Source of the DNA: TWA4 sp964613155
Lineage (GTDB): Bacteria; Bacillota; Clostridia; Lachnospirales; Lachnospiraceae
Assembly: GCA_964613155.1 (NCBI GenBank)
Contig: CAZTHP010000001.1
Span: forward strand, 3,962-67,961
Direction of reading: 5' to 3'
DNA length: 64,000 nucleotides
Positions 17,869 through 26,614 of this stretch are shown here, piece after piece; positions within the stretch are counted from its first letter, which is position 1, and the number at the start of each line of letters is the position of its first letter. A program made the translations under genes and the position numbers. The notes beneath the pieces are model-generated. The model was not told where the DNA came from. It made no database searches and was given only the letters and a program-made list of their open reading frames with translations.

Positions 17869-19251
17869 TTACAGGAACAGATATTTTAATACGAACAGGA
17901 TTGCCAGAATGTACATCAGAAGACTGATTTTCTTTTCTTTTGCTTTACCTGTAACGGTGTTCAGAACGACATAAGAGATTACGCCCATCGCGATACCTTC
18001 GGAAATGCTGTAGAAGAAAGGCATTGCCAGGATGCAGATGTAGCAGGGGATTGCTTCGCCCATATCATTGAAATCGATGGCTGTAACATTGCTCAGCATG
18101 TAAAGACCAACAATGATCAGTGCCGGAGCAGTTGCAAAGGAAGGAATTGCCAAGAAGATCGGAGACAGGAATAAGGACAATCCAAATAAAATCGCTGTAG
18201 TAACAGAAGTCAGACCCGTTCTGCCGCCTTCTGTAACACCGGATGCACTTTCTACGAAAGTAGTGGTGGTGGAAGTACCCAGCAGTGCGCCAGCAGTTGT
18301 AGCAACCGCATCTGCCATCAGAGCACCTTTGATGTTGGGCAGCTTGCCGTTTTCATCCAGCATGTTAGCTTTTGTAGATACACCGATCAGTGTTCCCAGG
18401 GTATCAAACATATCCACAAACAGGAATGCAAACACGATTACAATAAAGTCCAGAGAAAGGATATTGGAGAAGTCCAGTTTGCAGAAAATAGGAGCGATGC
18501 TGGGGATGGACAGGCCATTGCTGAAATCCGGAAGCAGGCTGTAGAAGCCAACTTCTGCATTCGGTACATACAGACCAGTGCACTGGCAGATGATACCTAA
18601 AATCCATGTGATCAGAATACCCCACAGGATATTGCCTTTTACATTTTTAATGACCATAATGCCTGTCACCAGGACACCGATCACTGCCAGTAAAACAGTA
18701 ATTCCCACATCGTTAAAGGTTGCATTTACACCATTTACCTGGTTGTAGGCATCGACTGAGAACAGCTGTAACAGAGTAGAGCCGCCGATTACGATATTTG
18801 CATTCTGCAGACCGATAAATGCGATGAACAGACCAATACCAACGCTGACTGCAGATTTTAAATTAGTGGGGATTGCATTAAAGATTGCTTCACGAACATT
18901 GGTAGCAGACAGCAGGATAAAGATGATACCTTCTGCAAAAACAGCAGTCAGTGCATACTGCCAGCTGTAGCCCATTCCTAAAACAATCGTGTAAGCAAAG
19001 TAAGCATTCAGTCCCATACCGGGAGCCAGTGCGAAAGGATAGTTGGCAAGCAGTGCCATCAGCAATGTACCAATAACTGCTGCAAGAGCAGTTGCGGTAA
19101 AGACTGCACCCTGATCCATACCAGCTGCGGATAAAATACTGGGATTGACAGCCAGAATGTACGCCATAGTCATAAACGTTGTAATACCGGCAAGAACTTC
19201 TGTCTTTGCATCGGTGCCGTTTTCCTTGAGTTTAAAAAAACGTTCTAACAT
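17869..19251 (-). CDS. NCS2-family purine permease
   Basis: A 460-residue membrane protein of the AzgA-like guanine/hypoxanthine branch, importing purine bases by proton symport. Features: N-terminal GTDAKTEVLAGITTFMTMAY, GMGLNAYFAYTIV, the conserved GTSTTTTFVESASGVTEGGRTG segment, and about 12 hydrophobic helices. The start MLERFFKLK is chosen because AAGGAGG precedes it by five bases; an ATG five codons earlier lies before that site. It has its own promoter at 19311-19339. Purine uptake fits the adenosine deaminase, xpt and purine-hydroxylase maturation genes nearby. Confidence 0.92.
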   Translation of the reverse strand: MLERFFKLKENGTDAKTEVLAGITTFMTMAYILAVNPSILSAAGMDQGAVFTATALAAVIGTLLMALLANYPFALAPGMGLNAYFAYTIVLGMGYSWQYALTAVFAEGIIFILLSATNVREAIFNAIPTNLKSAVSVGIGLFIAFIGLQNANIVIGGSTLLQLFSVDAYNQVNGVNATFNDVGITVLLAVIGVLVTGIMVIKNVKGNILWGILITWILGIICQCTGLYVPNAEVGFYSLLPDFSNGLSIPSIAPIFCKLDFSNILSLDFIVIVFAFLFVDMFDTLGTLIGVSTKANMLDENGKLPNIKGALMADAVATTAGALLGTSTTTTFVESASGVTEGGRTGLTSVTTAILFGLSLFLSPIFLAIPSFATAPALIIVGLYMLSNVTAIDFNDMGEAIPCYICILAMPFFYSISEGIAMGVISYVVLNTVTGKAKEKKISLLMYILAILFVLKYLFL

Positions 19252-19310
19252 GATTTCCTCCTTCAATCATAGGGCAAAGGTGAATTTTGCCACGAAAAAT
19301 TTCCACCAGT

Positions 19311-19339
19311 ATTATACTTTACTTTTTTTTTCAAGTAAA
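19311..19339 (-). promoter_or_regulatory. Promoter of the purine permease gene
   Basis: On the minus strand TTTACT and TATAAT are 17 bases apart. The spacer and -35 contain a CTTTACTT...AAGTAAAG inverted repeat, a possible operator. I saw no purine riboswitch between here and the start codon. Confidence 0.6.
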
Positions 19340-19393
19340 GATTTTCAAGAGAAAAGAAGTCATTTTTTGTCAAAATTCCATCAAAAACCATGA

Positions 19394-19691
19394 TATAATG
19401 AGCGCAAGCGAGCTAGAGCAGGCGAAGCCTATTCAAAGCGAGCGGCGAATGTNNNNNNNNNNNNNNNNNNNNNNNNNNNNNNNNNNNNNNNNNNNNNNNN
19501 NNNNNNNNNNNNNNNNNNNNNNNNNNNNNNNNNNNNNNNNNNNNNNNNNNNNATGAGCGCAAGCGAGCTAGAGCAGGCGAAGCCTATTCAAAGCGAGCGG
19601 CGAATGTTGCTTGCGATCAATTTCTGAAGAATTGAATACAAAGTACAGATCGCAAGATATGAGCGCAAGCGAGCTAGAGCAGGCGAAGCCT
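19394..19691 (+). repeat. Repeated leader element (three copies) around a sequence gap
   Basis: A 55-base element beginning ATGAGCGCAAGCGAGC occurs at 19398-19452 and identically at 19553-19607, with a 33-base partial copy at 19659-19691. The period between the last two is 106 bases. The first copy overlaps a -10 box (TATAAT 19394-19399). Each copy can fold around AGGC-GAA-GCCT. Between copies two and three, CTTGCGATC (19610-19618) pairs with GATCGCAAG (19648-19656). A related copy lies on the minus strand at 32532-32587. Confidence 0.85.
19453..19552. other. Assembly gap of 100 N
   Basis: Exactly 100 unknown bases, the usual scaffold placeholder, so the true length is unknown. Identical repeat copies on both sides explain the failed assembly. 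The number of repeat copies may be higher than shown. Confidence 0.98.
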
Positions 19692-19716
19692 GACATTTTA
19701 AGTTAGAAAGGAGAAG

Positions 19717-19737
19717 ATGGCTGTGTTTTCCTGCTGA
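19717..19737 (+). CDS. Putative leader peptide MAVFSC
   Basis: A six-codon frame (MAVFSC) with an excellent GAAAGGAGAAG site directly upstream. Its last two codons lie in the first arm of a perfect hairpin, CTGCTGA (19731-19737) with TCAGCAG (19748-19754). The MATE gene starts 29 bases after its stop and has only a poor ribosome-binding site of its own. Leader-peptide control or translational coupling of the pump is possible. No experimental support; the frame is very short and could be chance. Confidence 0.4.
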   Translation: MAVFSC

Positions 19738-19766
19738 ATAGCGTGGATCAGCAGCCGAGATAGATT

Positions 19767-21101
19767 ATGAATAAAGATTTAACGGTAGGGAAACCGTCCA
19801 AAGTCCTCTGGCAATTTTCAATTCCGTTGTTTGGAAGTGTGATCTTTCAGCAGATGTATAATATTGCAGACAGCTTGATCGCTGGTAAATTTGTAGGGGA
19901 GCATGCGTTGGCAGCTGTGGGAAATTCCTATGAGATTACATTGATTTATCTGGCTTTTGCATTTGGCTGCAATATCGGAACATCGGTTATCGTATCCCAG
20001 TATTTTGGTGCGAAACAGATGCGGGAAGTCAAAACGACCGTCAGTACTGCAATCTTGTTTACGGGAGTTTTATGTAGTCTTTTGATGCTTGTGGGTTTTT
20101 TGACAATGCCGGCACTTCTGCGCCTGATTCATACGCCGGAGAATATTTTTGCAGATTGTCTGCTATATTTGAATATCTATACAGGCGGCTTACTGTTTTT
20201 GTTCTTTTATAATGTAAGTACCGGTATTTTCTCCGCACTGGGAGATTCGGTTACGCCGTTTTATTTTCTGGCTGTTTCTTCGGTTGCGAATATCATAGGG
20301 GATTATCTTTTTGTAACGGCATTTGAGATGGGTGTTGCAGGTGTTGCCTGGGCAACCTTTATCTGTCAGGGATTTAGCTGTGTTGCTGCTGTGTTTACGG
20401 TATGGAAGCGGATTGCAGCTCTTGAAAAAGGGATAAAAGCACCACTGTTTTCTGCTCAGATTCTGCGAAAGATTCTGGCGGTGGCAATTCCCAGCACCTT
20501 ACAGCAAAGTTTTGTATCCATTGGAAATATTCTGATCCAGAGTGTGATCAACAGCTTTGGTGCCAGTGTGATCGCCGGTTATTCTGCGGCAATCAAGTTA
20601 AATAATCTGGTTATTACCTCTTTTACAACGCTTGGAAATGGGATGTCGAATTACATTTCTCAGAATCTGGGAGCTGGAAAAAAAGAACGGATTGCGCCAG
20701 GCTATCGAGCAGGACTTCGGATGGTTTATCTTCTTTGCGTTCCCGTTATCATCCTCTATTGGGCAGCCAGTCCGCAGTTGATTCAGCTGTTTATGGATCA
20801 GGGCAGTGCAGAGGCGATTCGAACCGGTACGTTGTTTTTGCGGATTGTAACACCGTTTTATGTAGTAGTAGCAACAAAATTGATCACCGATGGTATTTTG
20901 CGTGGTGCGCAGAAGATGAATGCGTTTATGGCGGCTACTTTTAGTGATCTGATTTTGCGTGTTGTACTCGCCTATATTTTATCGGGTCTTTTCGGCGTGA
21001 TCGGCATCTGGTCCGCATGGCCGGTAGGATGGATGATCGGAACACTTTTGTCTATCTGGTTTTATAAGCAGGAAAAAATTGCTTATACAGCACCAAAATA
21101 A
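19767..21101 (+). CDS. MATE-family efflux transporter
   Basis: A 444-residue, 12-helix exporter driven by an ion gradient. The N-terminus MNKDLTVGKPSKVLWQFSIP, then GSVIFQQMYNIADSLIAG and AAVGNSYEIT, is typical of the family. The start codon has no strong ribosome-binding site, which is odd for this genome; a strong site 50 bases earlier serves a six-codon leader. The long leader also holds the repeated element described above. Substrates (drugs or metabolites) cannot be predicted. Confidence 0.92.
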   Translation: MNKDLTVGKPSKVLWQFSIPLFGSVIFQQMYNIADSLIAGKFVGEHALAAVGNSYEITLIYLAFAFGCNIGTSVIVSQYFGAKQMREVKTTVSTAILFTGVLCSLLMLVGFLTMPALLRLIHTPENIFADCLLYLNIYTGGLLFLFFYNVSTGIFSALGDSVTPFYFLAVSSVANIIGDYLFVTAFEMGVAGVAWATFICQGFSCVAAVFTVWKRIAALEKGIKAPLFSAQILRKILAVAIPSTLQQSFVSIGNILIQSVINSFGASVIAGYSAAIKLNNLVITSFTTLGNGMSNYISQNLGAGKKERIAPGYRAGLRMVYLLCVPVIILYWAASPQLIQLFMDQGSAEAIRTGTLFLRIVTPFYVVVATKLITDGILRGAQKMNAFMAATFSDLILRVVLAYILSGLFGVIGIWSAWPVGWMIGTLLSIWFYKQEKIAYTAPK

Positions 21102-21180
21102 GTTGCCCTCTTTCTTCTGGTAATTTTAGGAAAGCCATGATATACTGGAAAAAAATGTCGTTAGATGAAGGAGAAGCATC

Positions 21181-22347
21181 ATGGTACAGTTTTTAGTTAG
21201 ACATTTTGTTCCTAATTTTGAAAATGTCTCAGATCCTAAAGTACGTTCCCGTTATGGAACTTTAAGTGGTACGGTTGGAATTATTTGCAATCTTATTTTA
21301 TTTTGCGTGAAATTTGCAGCAGGAGCGGTATCGGGAGCAGTATCGGTTATGGCAGATGCCTTTAACAATCTCTCAGACGCTGGTTCTTCGGTCGTAACTC
21401 TGATCGGCTTTAAGATGGCAGAAAAGCCCGCAGACCCCGATCACCCGTTTGGACATGGACGAATTGAATATTTATCCGGTTTGTTTGTTTCCGTTGTCAT
21501 TCTTTTGATGGGTGTGGAACTGCTGAAGGGTTCCGTGGATAAGATTCTGCATCCTGAAACGATTGAAGTCACGCTGTTTTCCATTTGTGTGCTGGTTTTG
21601 GCAATTTTGTTGAAATTTTGGATGGCGCATTTTAACCGGATTTTGGGAAATCGGATTTCCTCTGAGGCGATGAAAGCTTCCGCAGCTGACAGTATGAGCG
21701 ATTGCATCGCAACCGCTGCGGTATTGTTTGGTATGATTTTCTGCTATTTCACCAGCTGGAATATTGATGGTTATGTCGGCGTTCTGGTTTCCTTCTTTGT
21801 TTTAAAAGCAGGATATGATTCAGCGAAAGATACGATTCAGCCGCTGCTTGGAACACCTCCGGATCCGGAACTGGTTTCTGCGATGGAACAGTTTGTATTA
21901 GAGAGCAATATGGTGCTGGGCATTCATGACATGGTCGTACACGATTATGGTCCGGGTCGTTTAATGGTTTCTTTACATGCAGAAGTGGACAGTACGAATA
22001 ATATCATGGAAATTCATGAAGAAATCGACCGGATCGAGATGGCGATGAACCAGAAATTCCACTGTGAGACTACAATACATATGGATCCGATTGTCGTACA
22101 TGATAAAGCAGTAAATGAAGCGCGGGAAGCAGTTGGTCGAATTATAGCGGATATGAACTCCGAGTGGCAGTTTCATGATTTTCGGATGGTCAAAGGACAG
22201 AAAAATTCCAATTTGATCTTTGATCTGGTGATTCCAGCTGATCAGCTGAAAGATGCGGCAGAGATTGAAGCGAAAGTAGCAGAGCGGATTCATACAGAAT
22301 ATCCGCAGTATTCTGCTGTAATAAAGGTAGAACAAAGTTTTATCTAA
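21181..22347 (+). CDS. Cation diffusion facilitator transporter
   Basis: A 388-residue metal exporter of the CDF family. Transmembrane metal residues appear in MADAFNNLSDAGSS and AADSMSDCIATAA (the paired HxxxD/DxxxD-type sites), with DHPFGHGRIEYLS between them. A C-terminal cytoplasmic domain follows at about residue 205 and extends further than in basic CDFs, ending with an extra 85-residue region. GAAGGAGAAGC precedes the ATG. Zinc, iron or manganese are likely ions. It appears to be a single gene with its own short upstream region. Confidence 0.92.
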   Translation: MVQFLVRHFVPNFENVSDPKVRSRYGTLSGTVGIICNLILFCVKFAAGAVSGAVSVMADAFNNLSDAGSSVVTLIGFKMAEKPADPDHPFGHGRIEYLSGLFVSVVILLMGVELLKGSVDKILHPETIEVTLFSICVLVLAILLKFWMAHFNRILGNRISSEAMKASAADSMSDCIATAAVLFGMIFCYFTSWNIDGYVGVLVSFFVLKAGYDSAKDTIQPLLGTPPDPELVSAMEQFVLESNMVLGIHDMVVHDYGPGRLMVSLHAEVDSTNNIMEIHEEIDRIEMAMNQKFHCETTIHMDPIVVHDKAVNEAREAVGRIIADMNSEWQFHDFRMVKGQKNSNLIFDLVIPADQLKDAAEIEAKVAERIHTEYPQYSAVIKVEQSFI

Positions 22348-22442
22348 GGAATCCTGGAGATAATTGACAGAAAGTACTTCGATATAAAATGATAGAAAGT
22401 ATTTCTTTGAAAGAAAGGGAAAGTCACTTCATTCGAAGTTTT

Positions 22443-22620
22443 CCGGTATAATTTAGGAGAAATTTATTTTGTGCAGACTTCCCTGGCATAATGGGAGAAA
22501 TTTATTTTGTGCAGACTTCCCTGGCATAATGGGGAGAAATTTATTTTGTGCAGACTTTATCGGCATAATTAGGAAAACTTCACTTTGTGCAGAATTTCCC
22601 AGCATAGTTAAGTCCCGCTT
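22443..22620. repeat. Tandem repeat, about 39 bp unit
   Basis: Four or five units of the form CTGGCATAATGGGAGAAATT followed by TATTTTGTGCAGACTTCC. Units two and three are nearly identical and the outer ones diverge. Each unit carries a CATAAT or TATAAT hexamer. Both strands have open frames through the array because the sequence is repetitive, but no product is supported. It lies directly upstream of the antiterminator promoter. Confidence 0.9.
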
Positions 22621-22659
22621 ATTTTTGAGCAATTTTTTGACAGATTTTTCAAATTTTAC

Positions 22660-22689
22660 TTGACACAGATGAAATGTATATGGTAAACT
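22660..22689 (+). promoter_or_regulatory. Promoter of the antiterminator gene
   Basis: TTGACA (22660-22665), then 18 bases, then TAAACT (22684-22689). Transcription would start near 22697, about 45 bases before the RAT element. Confidence 0.75.
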
Positions 22690-22741
22690 AGCTAAGTCTG
22701 AGAAATACTTCAGACGCACGATTGAGCGTATCTGAAGTTAT

Positions 22742-22823
22742 GGATTGTGACTGGTAATGCAGGCAAGACCATCGTAATTAGAAGGAATCAGAGGATTCGC
22801 TCTATTATGGATGGTCTTTTTTT
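22742..22823 (+). promoter_or_regulatory. RAT antiterminator and overlapping terminator, first copy
   Basis: GGATTGTGACTGGTAATGCA and the following nine bases (22742-22770) match the ribonucleic antiterminator bound by LicT/GlcT-type proteins. Its 3' end overlaps a terminator arm, AGACCATC (22766-22773), which pairs with GATGGTCT (22810-22817) before seven T. Binding of the regulator would favour the RAT fold and read-through. The switch precedes the regulator's own gene, so it is autoregulated. Confidence 0.93.
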
Positions 22824-22856
22824 ATGCTCTCGGTAAAGATATGGGGATAACAGCAG

Positions 22857-23726
22857 ATGTATAAGATTACAAAGGTGATTAACAACAATATTGTCTGTTC
22901 TTTAGATGAAAAGGGACAGGAAGTCATCTTGCGCGGTCGGGGGATCGGATTCCAGAAGAAAAAGGGGGAGGAGATACCGGAACGCGAAGTAGAGAAGATC
23001 TATAAGATGACTGGTACAAAGCGTATGAACAGGCTGGAACAGCTTTTAGAGGAGATTCCGCCGGAATATGTGGATGTTTCAACAGAGATTATTGAATATG
23101 CGGCGCAAACGCTGCAAAAACGCCTGAGTGGAAATCTTTATATCACGCTTACCGATCATATCAGTTTTGCAATCAGCAGAAAGCAGGATTCTTTAGAGTA
23201 TCAGAATGTAATGCTGCCGGAAATTAAGTGCTTCTACAGACCGGAGTATGAAATCGGCCTGTATGCGCTGGATTTAATCGAAAAGCAGCTGGGCATTCGG
23301 CTGATCCAGGATGAAGCAGGATTTATTGCCCTGCACATCGTGAACGCAGAACTGGAAACCAATATGTCTGACATGTATCAGATCACAGAGCTCATTCGAG
23401 ATGTGTTTGAGATCATACGTGTCTACTATGGCAGAGATTACAATCCAGATTCTTTGGATTACGAGCGTTTCGTAACACATTTAAAGTATTTTTCTCAGCG
23501 ATTATTTCAAAATGCAGTAGTAAAGACCGATCAGGGCGGTCTGGGCGAGATGCTTCGGCTGCATTATACACAGGATTATAACTGTGCATTGAAGATTAAA
23601 AGCTTTGTTCAGGCAAAGTATAAAAAAATCGTTTCAGAAGAAGAAGTATCGTTCTTAACGATTCATCTGCACCGGCTTTTTATGGCAGGAGAGCAGGAAG
23701 CGTATTCTTCTGACAGCGAATCCTGA
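22857..23726 (+). CDS. BglG/LicT-family transcription antiterminator
   Basis: A 289-residue RNA-binding regulator. Residues 1-56 form the CAT RNA-binding domain (MYKITKVINNNIVCSLDEKG). Two PTS-regulation domains follow, with the conserved histidines in LTDHISFAISR, IALHIVNAE and LTIHLHRL. In this family PTS phosphorylation of these histidines switches dimerisation and RNA binding. RAT sites occur before this gene and before ptsG, so it should activate both when glucose is transported. It is functionally like GlcT or LicT; which name fits is not decided. Confidence 0.93.
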   Translation: MYKITKVINNNIVCSLDEKGQEVILRGRGIGFQKKKGEEIPEREVEKIYKMTGTKRMNRLEQLLEEIPPEYVDVSTEIIEYAAQTLQKRLSGNLYITLTDHISFAISRKQDSLEYQNVMLPEIKCFYRPEYEIGLYALDLIEKQLGIRLIQDEAGFIALHIVNAELETNMSDMYQITELIRDVFEIIRVYYGRDYNPDSLDYERFVTHLKYFSQRLFQNAVVKTDQGGLGEMLRLHYTQDYNCALKIKSFVQAKYKKIVSEEEVSFLTIHLHRLFMAGEQEAYSSDSES

Positions 23727-23772
23727 TTCGGGATTGGATCAGGAACGGAACACAAATAAAAAGTATGTAACA

Positions 23773-23903
23773 GGATCGTGACTGGTAATGCAGGCGAGAC
23801 CTGAGTACAGAGGAAAGCAGAGAGGAGTCTTCTGATCGCATTAAGAGCGATGAGAGGGATGCTTTTATTTGGTTGCTTCTGTACTCCGGTTTCGCTTTTT
23901 TTT
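23773..23903 (+). promoter_or_regulatory. RAT antiterminator and terminator, second copy
   Basis: GGATCGTGACTGGTAATGCA and the next nine bases (23773-23801) differ from the first RAT at two positions. The RAT tail overlaps the left arm of a large terminator: GCGAGACC then GAGTACAG pair with CTGTACTC and GGTTTCGC near 23875-23895, followed by eight T. It controls read-through into ptsG. The remaining sequence to 24130 holds only a small GCATTT/AAATGC hairpin near 24062. Confidence 0.93.
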
Positions 23904-24130
23904 ATGCGAGTAGCGATGAAAATGCTGGAATAAAAAGTGAATTTGAAATCACTTTGCAAAAGTCAGAAGGATGACATAAAAATGTTTTTTTAGAGCAAGC
24001 TAATGGTATTCTTTTTGTATTCTTTTGCAGTTCGGTAAGTCCTGTTTACAGATAAAGTAACATGGCATTTGGAAAATGCCGGGTTAAATGAACATTTGGC
24101 TGCTGTGTACAGCCGGAAAAGGAGATTTGT

Positions 24131-26287
24131 ATGAAAGATAAGATTTTTGGTATCTTACAGCGTGTGGGCAGATCCTTTATGCTGCCGATCGCAATTCTTC
24201 CCGTAGCAGGTCTGTTCCTGGGAATTGGTGGTTCTTTTACCAATACGACTATGCTGGAAACCTATAATTTAATGGGTGTTATGGGACCTGGTACAGCAAT
24301 TTATGCATTCTTAACCGTATTAAGTGATGCTGGTAACATTGTATTTGGCAACTTGCCGATCATCTTTGCAATGGGATGTGCAATCGGTATGGCACAGAAA
24401 GAAAAAGAAGTTGCAGCTTTATCCGCAGCGATCGCATTCTTTATCATGCATTCTGCAATTGGCGCAATGATCAACATTCATGGCGGTGCAGAAGCAATGT
24501 TAAATGGTTCTACTGCAAGTGTATGCGGTATTACTTCTTTACAGATGGGTGTATTCGGCGGTATCCTCGTTGGTCTGGGTGTTGCAGCGCTGCACAATCG
24601 TTTCTACAAGATTCAGCTGCCTCAGGTACTGTCCTTCTTCGGCGGCACTCGTTTCGTTCCGATCATCAGTTCCGTTGTATATCTGTTCGTTGGTATTTTG
24701 ATGTTCTTTATCTGGCCTACCATTCAGGCTGGTATTTATGCAGTAGGTGATCTGGTACGCAGCTCTGGTTATGCAGGAACCTGGCTGTATGGTTTCATGG
24801 AAAGACTGCTGATTCCTTTCGGTCTGCATCATGTATTCTATTTACCTTTCTGGCAGACTGGTGTCGGCGGTGCTCTGGAAGTTGGCGGTCAGCTGATCGA
24901 AGGTGCACAGAACATTTTCTTTGCACAGCTGGCAGATCCGACTACAAGTGTATTTAGTATTGAAGCAACTCGTTTCATGACCGGTAAATTCCCGATGATG
25001 ATCTTTGGTCTGCCGGGTGCAGCACTGGCTATGTATAAATGTGCAAAACCGGAAAAAAGAGAACAGGTTGGCGGTCTGCTGATTTCTGCAGCACTGACTT
25101 CTATGCTGACTGGTATTACCGAACCTCTGGAATTTACATTCCTGTTCGTTGCTCCCTTACTGTATGGTATTCACTGTGTATTTGCTGGTTTAGCTTATAT
25201 GCTGATGCATGTCTTTAAAGTAGGCGTTGGTATGACATTCTCCGGCGGTATCATCGACTTTGTTCTGTTCGGTGTGATGCAGGGCAGCGCAAAAACAAAC
25301 TGGGTGATGATGATTCCTGTAGGTATCGTATATTTCATCGTATATTACCTTCTGTTCCGTTTCCTGATCACAAAAATGGATCTGAAAACACCTGGACGTG
25401 ACGATGAAGGCGAAGTAAAACTGTATACAAGAGCTGATGTGAATGCAAGAAAAGCTGGCGAAAACGCAGCAGTTTCCACAGCAGCAGAAGATCCGGTTTC
25501 TGCTATGATCGAAGTAGGTCTTGGCGGACGTGATAATATTTCTGATATCGATTGTTGTGCAACTCGTCTTCGTGTAACGGTAGCAGACGGAAGTAAAGTA
25601 AACGAAGCACTGTTAAAAAGCAGCGGCGCAGCTGGCGTTGTGAAAAAAGGAAATGGTATCCAGGTTATTTATGGTCCCAGTGTGAATATCGTAAAAGCAA
25701 ATCTGGAAGAATTCCTGGCAAAACATGCACCTGTTACGATGGAAGATCTGATGGGCGGCAGTGAAGAAGCTTCTAAACAGGAAGCAGAAGGCGCAAAAGA
25801 AGCAGCAAAGGAAAATACCGCAGCAAAAAATACAGCGGTAAAGACGATTGCAGCACCTTTAAATGGTAGAGTAATGCCTTTAAGCGAAGTTGAAGATGGC
25901 GTATTTTCTGAAGGAATGCTTGGTGAAGGCGCAGCGATCGAACCCGTATCCGGCGAAGTAACAGCACCTTGCAACGGCGAGATCAGCATGGTATTTGATA
26001 CCAAACATGCAATTGGACTGGTAACAGAAGACGGCGTTGAATTATTAATTCACGTAGGAATTGATACCGTTCAGTTGAATGGTAAATGTTTTGATGTAAA
26101 AGTACAGGCTGGCGATCAGGTTAAAGTAGGTGATCTGTTAGCAGTTGTTGATCTGGAAGGCATCAAAGCAGCAGGCTATCGCACAGTAACACCGGTAATT
26201 GTATCCAATACCGATGATTATGCAAGTGTAACGATCGCTGCATCTGGTGATGTAAAAGCAGGCGCAGATCTCTTAAACGTACAGTAA
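24131..26287 (+). CDS. ptsG: PTS glucose transporter subunit IICBA
   Basis: A 718-residue fused enzyme II that imports and phosphorylates glucose. Order: IIC membrane domain (about 1-420, with ITEPLEFTFLF), IIB (phospho-cysteine Cys476 in CATRLRV), a Lys/Ala/Glu-rich linker (about 540-575), then IIA (phospho-histidine His641 in HVGIDTVQL, preceded by FDTKHAIG). AAAAGGAG precedes the ATG. Expression depends on the RAT switch upstream. Glucose specificity is inferred from the GlcT-like control and family resemblance; a glucosamine or N-acetylglucosamine relative is less likely. Confidence 0.94.
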   Translation: MKDKIFGILQRVGRSFMLPIAILPVAGLFLGIGGSFTNTTMLETYNLMGVMGPGTAIYAFLTVLSDAGNIVFGNLPIIFAMGCAIGMAQKEKEVAALSAAIAFFIMHSAIGAMINIHGGAEAMLNGSTASVCGITSLQMGVFGGILVGLGVAALHNRFYKIQLPQVLSFFGGTRFVPIISSVVYLFVGILMFFIWPTIQAGIYAVGDLVRSSGYAGTWLYGFMERLLIPFGLHHVFYLPFWQTGVGGALEVGGQLIEGAQNIFFAQLADPTTSVFSIEATRFMTGKFPMMIFGLPGAALAMYKCAKPEKREQVGGLLISAALTSMLTGITEPLEFTFLFVAPLLYGIHCVFAGLAYMLMHVFKVGVGMTFSGGIIDFVLFGVMQGSAKTNWVMMIPVGIVYFIVYYLLFRFLITKMDLKTPGRDDEGEVKLYTRADVNARKAGENAAVSTAAEDPVSAMIEVGLGGRDNISDIDCCATRLRVTVADGSKVNEALLKSSGAAGVVKKGNGIQVIYGPSVNIVKANLEEFLAKHAPVTMEDLMGGSEEASKQEAEGAKEAAKENTAAKNTAVKTIAAPLNGRVMPLSEVEDGVFSEGMLGEGAAIEPVSGEVTAPCNGEISMVFDTKHAIGLVTEDGVELLIHVGIDTVQLNGKCFDVKVQAGDQVKVGDLLAVVDLEGIKAAGYRTVTPVIVSNTDDYASVTIAASGDVKAGADLLNVQ

Positions 26288-26415
26288 GTCGTTTACAAAG
26301 AAGGGAATTTAAGGAATCCTGCAATCGGTAAGTAAACGGAAGCGATTTTGTAATGCGGAAAAATGGATTCCGTAATGCGAAAAAGTGAACACTGGATAGG
26401 TAGGATTTCGAAAAT

Positions 26416-26462
26416 AAAAAAGTGGCATTGGAAGTTTTTAAAACTCTGATGCCGCTTTTTTT
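26416..26462 (+). terminator. Intrinsic terminator after ptsG
   Basis: GTGGCAT (26422-26428) pairs with ATGCCGC (26449-26455), extended by A/T pairs, and seven T follow. The rest of the gap up to 26614 shows nothing else recognisable. Confidence 0.9.
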
Positions 26463-26614
26463 ATCCTCAAAAAGAGTTATTTGCAGGTACAAAGTTTTCT
26501 TCGTTTTGGATAGGAAAATCGAAAAGGAAAAAGAGAAACCGTTTCTTTTTCGGTCTTTGGTGCTAAATTGCATGAAAATTTTCGTATCATTGTACGAATT
26601 GAACAGTAAAAAAC

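Noticed and set aside
19398..19452. Short protein MSASELEQAK from the repeated element
   Set aside because: The ATG overlaps the -10 hexamer, so it would not be transcribed from that promoter; the related copy at 32587 has the same problem and no ribosome-binding site.
22453..22719. Repeat-containing frames on both strands before the antiterminator gene
   Set aside because: Both strands are open through the same 39 bp units, as expected for repeats; neither has a ribosome-binding site, and one crosses the promoter.
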